The notes below the pieces were generated by a model, which worked only from the letters and a program-made list of their open reading frames with translations, ran no database searches and was not told the origin of the DNA. A stretch of DNA of 64,000 nucleotides from Microplitis mediator (Eukaryota; Arthropoda; Insecta; Hymenoptera; Braconidae). The stretch is taken from NCBI RefSeq assembly GCF_029852145.1, contig NC_079974.1:1550001-1614000 (forward strand). Direction: 5' to 3'. A program made the position numbers and the translations under genes. Positions 1-13,876 of this stretch are shown piece after piece. The first letter of the stretch is position 1. Each line of letters opens with the position of its first letter.

Positions 1-1528
1 CTATAGACTTTAGCGACTTGGCTCATAGGACTTTTTTCGAAGGGAATAAAATTTCCTATAAAATTTTTATAAACATTTTTGATGTACTTTCATTGGTTTA
101 ACTTCTGCAAGCCAATAAACGTCAATTTCATAGGAAAAATGAGTTCCGCAACGGACACAAGTGAAACAGCTGGAATTACAGCTAAGTAACTATGGGCACT
201 TTTGAAGAATACCAAATGCCCTACAAGTTGCGACCAAAACCGCCTTGATATCATGAAATGCAGCTGAGTATTAGAAAGTTAAAAAAAAAAAAGTAATTTA
301 ATTTACGTGTATTTTAAATGGGAAATCTTTGAAATCAAATGGCAAGTACTTAGCATTGGAATTAAGAGCTCATATTTGGTGAGAATTTTTTTTTTTTCAA
401 TGTAGATTGAGATTTTGCTTGAGGACTTAAAATCAAAAAAACTTTTGCGAAAATGAATCACCCTAGTATATATTCATATCTGTTAGTAAATTTTACACAA
501 CATTGAATCTTGATTTTTAATGAATTTGATCATTTTAAGCAAATAAACAATTTTGGAAACTATCTTAAATTTTTGAATATAATAAAACAAATTTAATTAT
601 CTGTTTAATACAGACGTTGATTTTAATGACGTTAGAACTATCAGACCGTTGAGAAATAAAATATACCTAAATGACAAGCTCAGACGGGATGAGTTGTAAG
701 ACAATAGAGAAAATAAAGTAAATCCGCATTAAGACAATCCAGAATTAGATTTCTTTATTTGGTGATGTTGCTACATAGACAGTTTACGTTAAAGCAATTA
801 AATAACCACAAGGAAAACGCTCGTAGACAGCACACAATAAATCAAAGGACAGAAACAGCACGGAAAACCAGCAATAGACATATACAGAGTAAAGCAAAAC
901 AAAAAGACACGGGTCGCTCTCTGCTTTCTTACCCAGTAACAGCCAAGAGCCGAAAGACACTGGAAGTATATTTGGCTCAGAGCACGTGATTGCCCGGGGA
1001 ACAGTTTCTTTCATTTTTTATGTCGCTTTTTCGTCCAACAATTTTATAATAAGGTAGCAACTAAATCTTACAGATAAGCAAATATATGTTAGGACGACAA
1101 TCAACTTATCAAAAAATATGTAATAAATATTATTTTTGCTTCGAATTCTAGCAACGTAATACGAAAAATGATAAATTAAGAATTCAAATTACTGGTCGTT
1201 TAGAAGAACTTTTGAGACAAATGTGCATCAATTTGTAATTTTCAAAATAAGAAGTCGAGAATAATTTAGAACAATCGAGTGTTAAATTTTTTGTAATTTT
1301 TAAGTAAATTGCAGTCTACTTGTTTTATTTTTTTTTTTTTTTTTTTTTTTTAACAAAACTTTAGTGCACATTTCCGGAATGAATCAAACCGATTTAAAAA
1401 TTCTTGCGACAATTGGTGGATTTTCAAGGCTTAGATTTTATTCCATTTTTTAATCCAAGTAATTTAAAAATTTACCTGCATCAAAATCTTTATAAACTGT
1501 AATTTTATCTTATGGTTTTCGCCAAATG
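1..1528. other. AT-rich intergenic, no gene identified
   Basis: No convincing gene. The first ~70 bases resemble phrases (a run of T, then 'aaatttcctat') that recur near 6.5-6.9, 53.7 and 58.0 kb in foldback elements, so this is probably repeat debris. A GC-richer island at about 770-1010 has overlapping open frames on both strands (76 codons each) with no recognisable domain. A long T tract lies at about 1326-1350. Confidence 0.5.
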
Positions 1529-2530
1529 CCCGCATGAAAAAAACTTATACTCTGAAATTATATCAGATAATATAATATTTATTATATTATAGTATAATTT
1601 AGAATATAAATAATTATATATTTAAAAATAACTACTTTTTTGCCGTTTTCAATATAAAATTTTTTATTTTAAAAGTATATCAATATAATATATAATGTTA
1701 TATTTTGGCATATATTATCATTATAAAAACTCCATATAATATTAGATTATATAAAAAAAATATATGTCATTATATAGTATCAATTTATAGGTTTATATAT
1801 ATTATGATTTTATAATTCAAATTATATTATTAACAGTACAATATAATATATAATGCTCGTATATAAGCTTGTATATATTAAAAGATATACATGACACTTT
1901 TGTGCTTCGAAAAATTTTCAGTTCCATGAATGCTCTTTCGGTATCGTCTAAAACTTATTTTATTTTGAGTAATTATTTTTTTATATTAAAAATTAATCAT
2001 ATAAATGAAAATTTATAGTCATAACGACTCTCTCTACAAACTTCCTTTCAAGTTCGATCTACATACTTAATTTACTCGAATAAAATATATTCTCATTGAT
2101 ACTCACAATCATCGTCAAACTGAAAGTCTTTATTTTTCATATTTTATTTTATATTTTTAGATATATAATGTATTATATAATACAATATACAATTCAATAT
2201 ACTGAGATTCTCCAACGTCAATTATATAAAAAAATATATTTAACAATATAATATTTAATATATAAAAAAATATATTCTATTATATATCATTCCAATATAT
2301 ATAAATTTATAATGAATTTTATAAGTTAAAAATTATATTTTATAATTATATTACATATTATGAAAATATGTATATATTTTTTTATAATTTAAATTATTAA
2401 TCAAAGTATAACTTTGAATTTATATAAATATTATATTTTATTATACATACATTTTTGCCGTTTTATAAAATTATATATTTACGGTATATTTTTTTATATA
2501 TAATCAAAATATATGTTATTTTCATGCGGG
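1529..2530. mobile_element. Non-autonomous element, CCCGCATG family, copy 1
   Basis: A 1,002-bp AT-rich element bounded by inverted CCCGCATGAAAA and TTTTCATGCGGG. It has no coding capacity. The interior is almost entirely AT and is marked by repeated TTTTTGCCGTTTT phrases. Near-identical copies lie at 7351-8360 and 14795-15796. Flanks read TG on both sides, suggesting a 2-bp target duplication. The superfamily is not assigned. Confidence 0.88.
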
Positions 2531-3217
2531 TGAACTAACCGATTCGAAAGAACTTTAAAACAATCAAAACAGTTTTATAAATTTAAACTCTATCTATTGC
2601 TGAAATTAATGAAATGAATCCTTGTAATAGAAGTCAAACTATTCGTAACGTGATTGGCTAATAGCTCAAGACAGCATAAAAATATACAAAATTTACACAA
2701 TTAAAACAAAAATATATGAAAAGCGACATGCGCACGCATACTAAGTCTAGTCCTAATACAATAAATCACATGAAATGTGCATGGCACAAACTATTTGTAA
2801 CGTGATTGGCTGAATGCGACATAGAAATATATACAATGAACACAAAAATATACATTGAAATACATGAAATAGGCACGCACGCCCGCCAAACATAAACTAT
2901 ACTTTAGAAGTACTTTCAGCCCGCGAAGCGGACCAGTTAACCTAGTAACTTATAAATTATGAGTGAAAACATTAATAATTGTAAAGTCTAGACTAAAAAT
3001 GAAAAAACAATAGGTAATAAATTTCTTTAGGTAATTATTGCTCGATGAATATATAACGCTCTATCAGTATTTGATACACTAAAAATTATACTAACACACA
3101 AACATAAAAAAATTACAAGTTTTTGAGAAAATATAACTTGGGTTAAACGATCAAATAAATACACACGTACTCTTAAAAGTATTTGCAGCATTAAATCTCT
3201 ATTTCCGAATACTTTTT
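2531..3217. repeat. Intergenic with imperfect tandem repeat
   Basis: No gene seen. Two related ~120-bp units at about 2640-2760 and 2790-2890 both start with a CGTAACGTGATTGGCT-like phrase and end in GCACGCA-rich sequence. This looks like an old tandem duplication. The remainder is AT-rich and unassigned. Confidence 0.5.
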
Positions 3218-4078
3218 CTCTAAATATGAATTAGTGATTTTTCACTAATTTCAAGTGAATATTCACTAATTGTCAATGCTACAATCGTACCACGCAAAAT
3301 TAGTGAATATTCACTAAATGAATATGTGAATATTGGAATTCACTGATTTGATAAGTGAATATGAGAACCCACTAAACTGAAAAGTGAATATGGGAATCCA
3401 CTGATTTCAGCGGTGAAAAAAAATATTATATTGCGAAAAAAAATATAAGACACTTGTAATTAGATCCGAAATGTGATTAATGTATTAGAATCATTACTTA
3501 GAGGAAGTATACATGATTTTGATTGATGAAAAAATCCCGGTGACTGCTGGGCTCGAACCTGCATCCTTCCGATTCAAAGTCTTTGATGCTATCCACTACG
3601 CTGGCCTACGCATGTGATCGCGTGAGTGTAAATAGTATATTGGTTATGATACCAAACAATAACTGATGAAGAAATAAAAAATCCGTGATGTTATGATTGA
3701 CGTACTCTTCATATAAATATATTATTGTTCTGTACTTCTATTTTTTTTCATTTTGAAAGTTTTGTGTTAAAATTTTTAAAAATAGCACCATAATTATTAA
3801 TTATATTTATATCTAGTAAAATATTTAATTATTTGCTAGTTAACGTTACTAGTGAAATTGTGAAATTCATAAATTAAGAAGTGAATAACAGTTTCACTTG
3901 TAGAAATTATGAAAATATCGCTAGTTCAATAGTGAAAATCACTAATTTGCTAGTGAAAATTTTAGTACTAAATTTATTAGTGAGAATTCACTAATTTGTT
4001 ATTTAAATACACTGATTATAAAGTGAATACTGCTTCACTAACGTAATTAATAAAATTCCCACTAATTCATGTTCAGAG
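3218..4078. mobile_element. MITE-like element rich in TTAGTGAAT units
   Basis: About 860 bp bounded by inverted CTCTAAATATGAATTAGTG and CACTAATTCATGTTCAGAG. Both arms are built from many short ATTCACTAAT/ATTAGTGAAT repeats, so the element can fold on itself. The middle carries a tRNA-like segment at 3535-3609 that is not part of the short-repeat pattern. There is no coding sequence. Confidence 0.72.
3535..3609 (-). ncRNA. tRNA-like / tRNA-derived sequence
   Basis: Read on the minus strand it has an A-box-like CCAGCGTAGTGG (3593-3604) and a near-perfect pol III B box GGTTCGAGCCC (3549-3559) at tRNA spacing. The T arm can form (4 of 5 pairs), but the acceptor stem does not pair and the anticodon arm is poor. 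It is most likely a tRNA pseudogene or tRNA-derived SINE head captured in the surrounding MITE rather than a working tRNA. Confidence 0.55.
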
Positions 4079-4504
4079 AGTTGGGTTTCAGGCAAAAAAA
4101 TGTTACCCAAAAAGTCACAGGTTAAGCGGGAGAGCGAAAAATCCTTAAATTGTTGGATACATATCAATTATTAAAAACAGGCTAAATTTACCCTTAATTT
4201 TATCAAGGGAAAGGATATACGAAAAAATAAAAATAAAGTATATTTAAACTATAATTATAAATTCCATGATGCATAAGACGAAGAAAAATGATATGTACTA
4301 AATGAAACTGAATATCCAATTAATGATAATATGATCAGTAACTAACACTATTTTAATAATAATATCGCAGAATTAATGATTGATTGATGATGATCATCAG
4401 TTGAACAATGAAATTCATATGCTGTCTGCACAAAAATACTATAACAAGCAATGAAAATGGAAATGTGCTCATCACATATATTAAACTCTAATATTTAGTA
4501 TAGC

Positions 4505-4951
4505 TACACTGTAAAAAGAGCGGTGTTAAAAATGGACTCGTTTTAACTCCGCCTGGTGTAAAAATGAAATTACACCGGTGTAGGAGGAGTAATACACCGG
4601 TGTTAAAAATACCGGTGTTAAATCCGGGTAACCGGTGTAAAAGTGGGGTAACAGGTGTCAAAGTGGAGTAATGTCGGTGTAAATTGCGTCCGCTTGGAGT
4701 ATTAGCTTTAAAGATTATAAAACACAAAAAAATGTCAGTTCTTTATGAAAATTAAAAAAAAACATCATTTATTAACAAGTATAGTGATCGAGTAAGTAAA
4801 AATATTCACAAAGTAAAATATTCTAACACCGGTAAAGAATATTTATACCTGTGGCGGCGTTATTTTCACACCGCTTTCGGGGGTAAATTTAACACCGATA
4901 ATTTTAACACCTACACCGCTTGGACTTACCCCGGTGATTTTTTACAGTGTA
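4505..4951. mobile_element. TIR element ACACTGTAAAAA, CCGGTGTTA-rich
   Basis: About 445 bp bounded by TACACTGTAAAAA and TTTTTACAGTGTA, probably with a TA target duplication. The interior is a set of short repeats around ACACCGGTGT and GGTGTTAAAA. It is noncoding. The same terminal motif bounds the larger element at 10491-12234, so both belong to one terminal-repeat family with different interiors. Confidence 0.75.
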
Positions 4952-5003
4952 CAGCATTAATATTTTTCGTTAGGTAACGAAAGAATCATGGTTTAAAACA
5001 GTG

Positions 5004-5956
5004 CACAGAAAAAGAAATTAACTTGGTTCAAGTAAATTATTTTCTTCAAAAATAATTCTTGTTTCAAAACATCTAAACTTCTCAATTCAAAAAAAAAGTT
5101 CAATCTTGAATAAATAAATTATAACTCTTCAATGGAGAATAAAAATTTTACTCTTGAAAGAAGCGTTTTTTGTGTTCAAACAAGATGCATATTTATTTCT
5201 CCCAAGAATTTTTTTCTCTTGGTTTGAGGCCGATAATATTGACTCAGGATGATACCGACTTAATTTGAGTATGGCGCTTTTTTTGAATCAGGGTGTTATT
5301 TTACTCGATTCAGAAATATACAAATATATTTTTTAAAATTATTAATCAGTTTATTATTACAATAGTTACTCATCCTAATTTTTAATTTGGAAGTTTAATG
5401 CATATTTTTATTTAAAAAACAATTTATTTATGCTAAAAATTTAAATAATATTTTCGTTCAATGACCACATTTTTAGCAATAGAAAATTTGAGGTTACCAA
5501 GTAAATAAGCATTGACAATTAAATACATTTACTGTGAAAATCTTTAAAGTTTGAACACAGTAATTATTTACTACTTTAGGTATTATGATAACGAAATTTG
5601 TTCATATTTATATCCATGAAACAAAAATAATTATCAACGGCGAGATTTATGTATTGATGTTCATACATAGTTGTGAACTTACAATTTAAAACTAACTACA
5701 ACTAAGTGAAAATTAAAAAAAACAAGCAAATACGACATACTCAAATACTCATCGAGGCGCCTCCTGGTTTGAGAGTTAGATTTCTTATGTGAAAAAAATG
5801 AACTTTTGAACCAAGCATATACAATACTTGATTTAAGAATCCTAAAACTCCTTGAGCCAAGGAATAGATTCTTGAAGCAAAAAAAATTGAATTTTTCAAA
5901 CTAGTATTCTTGATTAAAGAATATTTCACTTGAATCAAGTCAATTTATTTTCTGTG
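5004..5956. mobile_element. TIR element CACAGAAAA..TTTTCTGTG
   Basis: About 950 bp with inverted ends. The left reads CACAGAAAAAGAAATTAAC and the right reads the complement CACAGAAAATAAATTGAC. Next to both ends lie TTGATTCAAG-type motifs. Related ends occur at 51593-51835, and related internal motifs at 41612-42366. It is noncoding. Confidence 0.7.
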
Positions 5957-7350
5957 TAGAAATATAAAATGTAGAAAATAATAAATACTGTAAGAATTTG
6001 TAAAGCTGAGTATTTGTTTTTTTAACCTCAATGTATCTTTAATAAACCCACTAAAGTTCCAACTCCTGCGATTTTTTTACCTTCTCGCTAAGAAAATCGA
6101 CGATTTTCGGAAAATTCGAGATGTTATTGGTTTCACTCAAATTTTTGAACATCAAGTTTTCACTAGATGACGACTTTTGAAAGTCCTAAGATGGTATTTT
6201 GACATGCCGGATCATGTTGGCCACCTGACGGAACTTACACCACATTAATAATAAAAACTAGTATGTTGAATTTGTAAGCAATGGACAACTTACCGCACTT
6301 CTTACACAACATACTATTACTAAATCAATTATAGAATTATATGATGAAAACAAAATTTCGAAAACGGTTCATCCTGCGGTCTAACTTTAGAAGTTTTCGC
6401 TATTTTCAAACTCGAGAACATTTTTCGAGCTCGAAAAAAAAGAAATTTTTTATATCATCAGAGCAAAATTTTGTGTTGGTTTATGAAACTTTTCTTTCAA
6501 CTTAAAGCTTAAATATTTCTTAAACGGTTGAGTTTATCGAAAAAATTATAGAGACCTTTTTTGTAGAGCGGTAAATTTCCGACGAAAAGCTGTTAAAAGC
6601 CTACGTAAATATTCGTTTGCTGGAGAGTTATAGAATTTTAATCGAAAAACATTCATTTTTAAATCTATCAACTTTGAGCTTCGATATCACTCAAATGGTT
6701 GGATTTAGGGAAAAAGTGTTGGATTCCTTTTTTGAAGAGCAATAAATTTCCTACAAGAAAGTTTACAGCGCTTAATTTTATGTCTAGGTGTTAGAGAGTT
6801 ATAAAATTTCATACAAAAACGCAAATTTTTTTAAACAAATGTAACTTTGACCTTCAATATCTCTTAAACAGTTGGATTCACGAAAAAAACAAGAGACCTT
6901 TTTTGAAGAGCGGGAAATTTCCTACAAAAATATGTATTAGTCATTACTGTGCACTCATTTTTAAGCAAGTAATTACATTTTTCTCATTGTACTGAAATGA
7001 GAATGTATCATTACTTAGGCAGGGTTAAACGGCATTAGAATAAACTTTTTTATTTTTTTTTATTATTTTTGGATCACAAATATATGATTTATATCATACC
7101 CAAGTAAAAAAATCTAATTTGGTAAATAACAGACACCTTATTATACACATTGTGACAAGGCTTCTCATCTTTTCCAGTTTGCTTTATTTAAACCATCGAC
7201 GAGGTTGCCTGAGGAGTCATTTACGTTAATACAAGTCAGATTATTCAGAAGATTATCACGATATATCTAACCAATATCGTATAGCAGTCCCACGAGATGC
7301 ATACCAAAGCTGTAGGATGCTCTATGGCAACAATCATCCCGCGAGCCACA
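5957..7350. other. Degenerate repeat region, no gene
   Basis: Successive ~130-200 bp blocks around 6490-6940 repeat a theme: '(t)tgaagagcg(g/a)aaatttcctac' followed by a sentence on 'gttgga/gagttatagaattt'. They look like decayed tandem foldback arms, as in the foldbacks at 53.5 and 57.8 kb. A GC-richer stretch at 7170-7350 has no recognisable product. Confidence 0.45.
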
Positions 7351-8360
7351 CCCGCATGAAAAAAACTTATACTCTGAAATTATATCAGATAATATAATAT
7401 TTATTATATTATAGTGTAATTTATAATATAAATAATTATATATTTAAAAATAACTACTTTTTTGCCGTTTTCAATATAAAATTTTATATTTTAAAAGTAT
7501 ATCAATATAATATATAATTTTATATTTTGGCATATATTATATTATCATTATAAAAACTCCATATAATATTAGATTATATAAAAAAAATATATGTCATTAT
7601 ATAGTATCAATTTATAGGTTTATATATATTATGATTTTATAATTCAAATTATATTATTAACAGTATAATATAATATATAATGCTCGTATATAAGCTTGTA
7701 TATATTAAAAGATATACATGACACTTTTGTGCTTCGAAAAATTTTCAGTTCCATGAATGCTCTTTCGGTATCCTCTAAAACTTATTTTATTTTGAGTAAT
7801 TATTTTTTTATATTAAAAATTAATCATATAAATGAAAATTTATAGTCATAACGACTCTCTCTACAAACTTCCTTTCAAGTTCGATCTACATACTTATTTT
7901 ACTCGAATAAAATATATTATTCTCATTGATACTCACAATCATCGTCAAACTGAAAGTCTTTATTTTTCATATTTTATTTTATATTTTTAGATATATAATG
8001 TATTATATAATACCATATACAATTCAATATCTTGAGATTCTCCAACGTCAATTATATAAAAAAATATATTTAACAATATAATATTTAATATATAAAAAAT
8101 TATATTCTATTATATATCATTCCAATATATGTAAATTTATAATGAATTTTATAAGTTAAAAATTATATTTTATAATTATATTACATATTATGAAAATATG
8201 TATATATTTTTTTATAATTTAAATTATAAATCAAAGTTTAACTTTGAATTTATATAAATATTTTATTGTATTATACATAAATTTTTGCCGTTTTATAAAA
8301 TTATATATTTACGGTATATTTTTTTATATATAATCAAAATATATGTTATTTTCATGCGGG
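7351..8360. mobile_element. Non-autonomous element, CCCGCATG family, copy 2
   Basis: A 1,010-bp near-identical copy of 1529-2530, with the same CCCGCATGAAAA/TTTTCATGCGGG ends and the same orientation. Only scattered substitutions and short indels are visible. Flanks read CA on both sides, in keeping with a 2-bp target duplication. It is noncoding. Confidence 0.88.
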
Positions 8361-8542
8361 CAGTGAGCGCATATACACCTGTATATGAGATAATTTAGTT
8401 TTTTTTTTTTGAAAAAAAAAAATAAAGATACAAGAACGCTCTGGAATCCTGTTCCACTGAGCTTAAGAATAGCAGTCCACAACTTACACCAAATTCGTAA
8501 AATTAATAAACTGGCAAACTGTAATATTTCGATCCATTAAAA

Positions 8543-8887
8543 ATGGATCGTCCACGAGCTCACCGCAGGTACAGACCCTGCCATCTAACACTACATTACT
8601 TAACTAATTTTGAATTAATGCTGTCGTATAATAATATTTGTTTTACTTATCCATCATATGAAAACGCTGTTATTATGTCAATATTTAAATTGCAAAGTAG
8701 ATTGTCGATGTTACCAGGAGGGATGTTGATGCTATTAAATTTCTTAACAAGGGTTCCCATTGCTTATAAAAGCGAGAACACGTTCAAAATGCATGATCCC
8801 AAAGCGATTAAAAACAGACTAAATATAATACGAAAACAAGTCTGTATTGGCCTGGATAGGGAACAATATGGACAAAAATCGATTTAA
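8543..8887 (+). CDS. Unassigned 114-codon ORF, doubtful
   Basis: An ATG-initiated open frame between two AT-rich elements, in sequence that is GC-richer than its surroundings. I recognise no domain, and no flanking splice sites or homologous copy are evident in the window. It may be a chance ORF or part of a decayed element or exon. I list it only because it is the longest frame in a non-repeat island here. Confidence 0.15.
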   Translation: MDRPRAHRRYRPCHLTLHYLTNFELMLSYNNICFTYPSYENAVIMSIFKLQSRLSMLPGGMLMLLNFLTRVPIAYKSENTFKMHDPKAIKNRLNIIRKQVCIGLDREQYGQKSI

Positions 8888-8937
8888 TTCCCATATAAAA
8901 TAAATACGATTTAAAAACCTAAATTAAATTGTACTAA

Positions 8938-9859
8938 CCCGTATGAAAAAGCAATATATGAGCTTCAGTATAATTCAAAATATATGATAAATTATATGGA
9001 ATTATAAGAAGTCATATATGGAGCCATATACAAAATTTTGCCGAAATATTATATAATTTTATAATTTGCAACATATATATCGGTAATATATTTTTTTTAC
9101 ATGCTAACTTATAAGTATTGCTTATAATATTTTATACTATACTTTAAGTTATATGATAAGATATATGATTTAATTATATGACTGACATATAATATTTATA
9201 CATGTAAATATATAATTATATAAATATATGTTCACATATATTTGTATAAATGTATGTAAATATATATTTATATAGATATATGTTTATATATATTTGCACA
9301 AATATAAAACTAGAGATTTCAAGCTATAAATTGCTTTTTTTAAATCTCGATACGATTATTTTTCATGAAGTTACAGTCTTGCAAAAATCACTAAAAAATT
9401 TCTAAAATTTTTTTGTTCCTTTAATTTTTGGTATGAGTGTATTTTTTAAATTATTTATGTATAATAATATCGAAATTATTATAATATTGAAATTATAAGT
9501 TTATATATAAAACAAGAATATAATTTGAGATGTAATATCATATGTATACAATTACATATATTATAAATTATATGGATTATAATAATATTGAAATTATAAA
9601 TTAATGTATAAGATGAAACATATATTTTACGTTATAAATTAATATATAAAGCGGACATATAATTTTTGATACAATATCACATGTATATAATCACATATAT
9701 TATAAATGATATGGATTATTATAATATTAAACGTATAAATTATTATATATGATAAATCATATATTAATCAATATTAATAATTTTGCCGCCATATATGTTC
9801 AGTTATTTACCATATATTTTTTAATATATTATCGACAGTATATGGTTTTTTCATACGGG
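8938..9859. mobile_element. TIR element CCCGTATGAAAA, diverged relative of CCCGCATG family
   Basis: About 922 bp bounded by CCCGTATGAAAAA and TTTTTCATACGGG, flanked by AA on both sides. The interior is AT-only, rich in ATATAAATTAT, with TTTTGCCG phrases like the 1-kb family. A segment at about 9331-9437 (a 'taaatctcgatacgattatt' block) also occurs at 16754-16862 outside this element. Confidence 0.75.
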
Positions 9860-10355
9860 AAACAACCTGTACAGCATAAAAGCCAATTGCAGTTAAAAAC
9901 TACGTCTCCTATTTTGTAGGTTACGACCTTTGTAACTTAGGCTTCGATAATATTTCACCTTGCAATGTACAAGTTAGGGTTTATTGCTTACCCGCGTGTA
10001 TCATAAGCAAATTGTTCACGAGGTTCACGAGGGTCAGTTTAAGAGTTTGGTGCCAAGTCAAAGTAGGTCTTCAGCTACGAGAATCACAGTAGCCTCTGGA
10101 TACCAATAATTTCTAAGAAAAACTAACAATGATAATTAAGAGAAAAGTCAAAATTAATGAGCACAGAAGTTATTTTTCTTCTTTTGAACTTACGAACTGA
10201 TTTAGAAGGAAATTGAAGAAGCTTGTTAAGATAAGAAACTAACATACCTTCTAAGTCAAAAGAATGATTATGAACACTGGATGGATTTTTTCTAACTTTA
10301 TACTGCTGGCTTTTTGGAGCTTCATCACGTCTCGGTAAAATTTAAAGATCAATCA
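9860..10355. other. Non-repeat intergenic island
   Basis: About 500 bases of moderate GC with no long ORF, no RNA gene and no recognisable repeat. This may be unique host sequence. Confidence 0.4.
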
Positions 10356-10800
10356 CCCCCATGAAAAAAATTTATAAAAAAAATATATGTTAAATATAAA
10401 AAATATATTAAAAATACATAAAGAATATATAAATATATATATAATATGTATGAAAAATATATTTTAAATATATTTAATTTAGCTATAGCTACACTGTAAA
10501 AAATTCGCGGAGTGAATGCGGATTAAATCCGGAGTGAATTAATTTTTAATTATTCACTCCCCTCGGAGTCAAATTCACTCCGCAGGGGAGTTTTCACGGA
10601 GTAGATAATTTTTTATTAATTTAATCCCTCCGGAGTGAAATTCACTCCGGAGCGGAGTTTTGTAAATATTATTAATGAAAAAATAACTCCACTCAATAAA
10701 ATCGAAGTAGAAACTCGCGTATTACATAATTGATCAGCTGATACGCACACACATATTTAGACACACACGCGCACTCGCACACAGACGCACGCACACATTT

Positions 10801-11984
<1,184 letters not shown>

Positions 11985-12345
11985 CACACACACACACATT
12001 GTTTAGCAGTTTAATATAAATTAATATAAATTTATTTATGTATTAAAACTCCGGACCGGAGTGAATTGGGAGTGAAATAAAATCCGCATCACTCCGCAAT
12101 TACCCCGCTAAAAAAAACTCCCAATTCACTCCGCATGCGGAGTGATTTTTTTTAAAACTCCGAGTGGCGGAGTGAATACGGAGTGAATTCGGATTTAATT
12201 TCACTCCGAATTTACTCCGAATTTTTTACAGTGTAACTTTTGGCCGATTTTCGTAAATATTTTAAATATATTAAAAACATGTCTTAGAATATATAAAAAA
12301 TACATGTATAAAAATATACAAAAAAAATTTGGAAAATCCAAAAGT

Positions 12346-13108
12346 GCACGACTCGTAATGCTCATATATTATGAAATAATAAATAACAATAAAAAAAATG
12401 GCGGGAAGTGCGAATAAATTTAAAATATATACAATTCTCTTTCATTAAAACTTGTCTTGTTTTTTATTATGTTATTATTTTTTTATAATTATAAAAGAAC
12501 TTATTCAAAATATCTCGATTAATAACAAAAAAAAAATAAACGTAAATAAAAACAAAAATAAAAAAAAATTGAATTGAAAAAAAATTCAGGCCTACCAATT
12601 AGCAAAAAAAACAGCTGTTCTAGGACGGTAATGCAAAAGCGCCCCTAGCGGAATAAATGTCCGTATAATGTATAGATATATCACCATCCATGTTAGTTTT
12701 ACATAGATATATAGATATATAGTTATACAGCCGTTTTTATTCTTTTATTAATTGTAATTAAACGACACTGAGTTACCTAGCCATTTGCAATAGGAGACCT
12801 ACAATTATTTCAAAGAATTTTAAAAAAAAAAATTTGATTCAATTACTGCATTTTTTCGCAAGTTATCGTGTATACGGGTTTCATACTTAACGGACAGGAA
12901 ATTTTTTAAAACTATTTTTGATGTTTTTTCCGTTTTTATTCAACTAAATAAATTTTTGAAAAGTATGGAATTAATCTCCATTAAATTTTCTTCAAAATAG
13001 TATGCAAACCATCTTAATTCCGTAAACTAACAAGGGTATAATAATTGATTAGTTACCGAGGTGAGGCGAAAAAAAATTTTTCGATCGTAAAGCACGAACG
13101 AGTCGTGC
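12346..13108. mobile_element. TIR element GCACGACTCG..CGAGTCGTGC
   Basis: Inverted ends GCACGACTCGTAATG and the complement of CACGAACGAGTCGTGC lie within the outer CCCCCATG element. The bases just outside the left end (TTGGAAAATCCAAAAGT) recur next to the end of the element at 43197-43940, so both belong to one family whose boundary may lie slightly further out. It is noncoding. Confidence 0.6.
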
Positions 13109-13671
13109 AATATATTTTTTTTATATTTAAAAATATACAAAAATTATATAAAAAATATTTTTTTTTTATAAACTTTTTATATTTCTTTTTCTATGTTGTT
13201 AATTAACTTAATAATATATTTTTTATATTTTTTATAGATTTAAAATATATTACTAATATATTTTTTTTATATTTTTAAATATAAGAAAAATATATTTTTC
13301 GTACATTTTTATACATGTATTTTTTATATATTTTTTTATATGAAAAATATATTTTAACATATATTTTTTTTATAAATTTTTTTCATGGGGGGCAGTTCAT
13401 TAGATTTAATTTAGAATATAGTTTATAATTTTTGTTTCCTCAACAAGAAAACGACTGACCGACTGATCTCAAATCTAACCGACATTAGATGTTGGCAAAC
13501 CCTTTTGATTGGAAATATCGTTATCGTTACTGATTGATTTGAAAATTAAGTGATACTGGTAATTTTCGATTGTCGCATGAATAATCACATTTTGATTTTA
13601 CACCCCGTAATATCATCAAGAGAAAACACCCTTAAGTTTAGAAAACTTGACAATAAACTTCGGTAAAATTT

Positions 13672-13876
13672 CACACAGAAATTATTCTTCTTTGAATTCC
13701 AATGATGCCATAGTAAAACTGGACTACGTTGGCCGCCCAACGAAAATGAAACATGTTTCAAAAATTACTATGGCCATAGTAACTTTTGAAATATGTTTAA
13801 TATTCGATTGGTGGCCACATGGTCGGGTTTTACTATGACACCATAGCATTTCAAACAAAAATAATTTCTCAGTGTG
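13672..13876. mobile_element. Small MITE CACACAGAAATTAT
   Basis: 205 bp with ends CACACAGAAATTAT and the complement of ATAATTTCTCAGTGTG. The interior is palindromic around ATGGCCATAG, with CCATAGTAAAAC and GGTTTTACTATG arms. It is noncoding. Confidence 0.75.

Noticed and set aside
3535..3609. A functional tRNA gene
   Set aside because: Acceptor and anticodon stems do not pair; only the internal promoter boxes are convincing.
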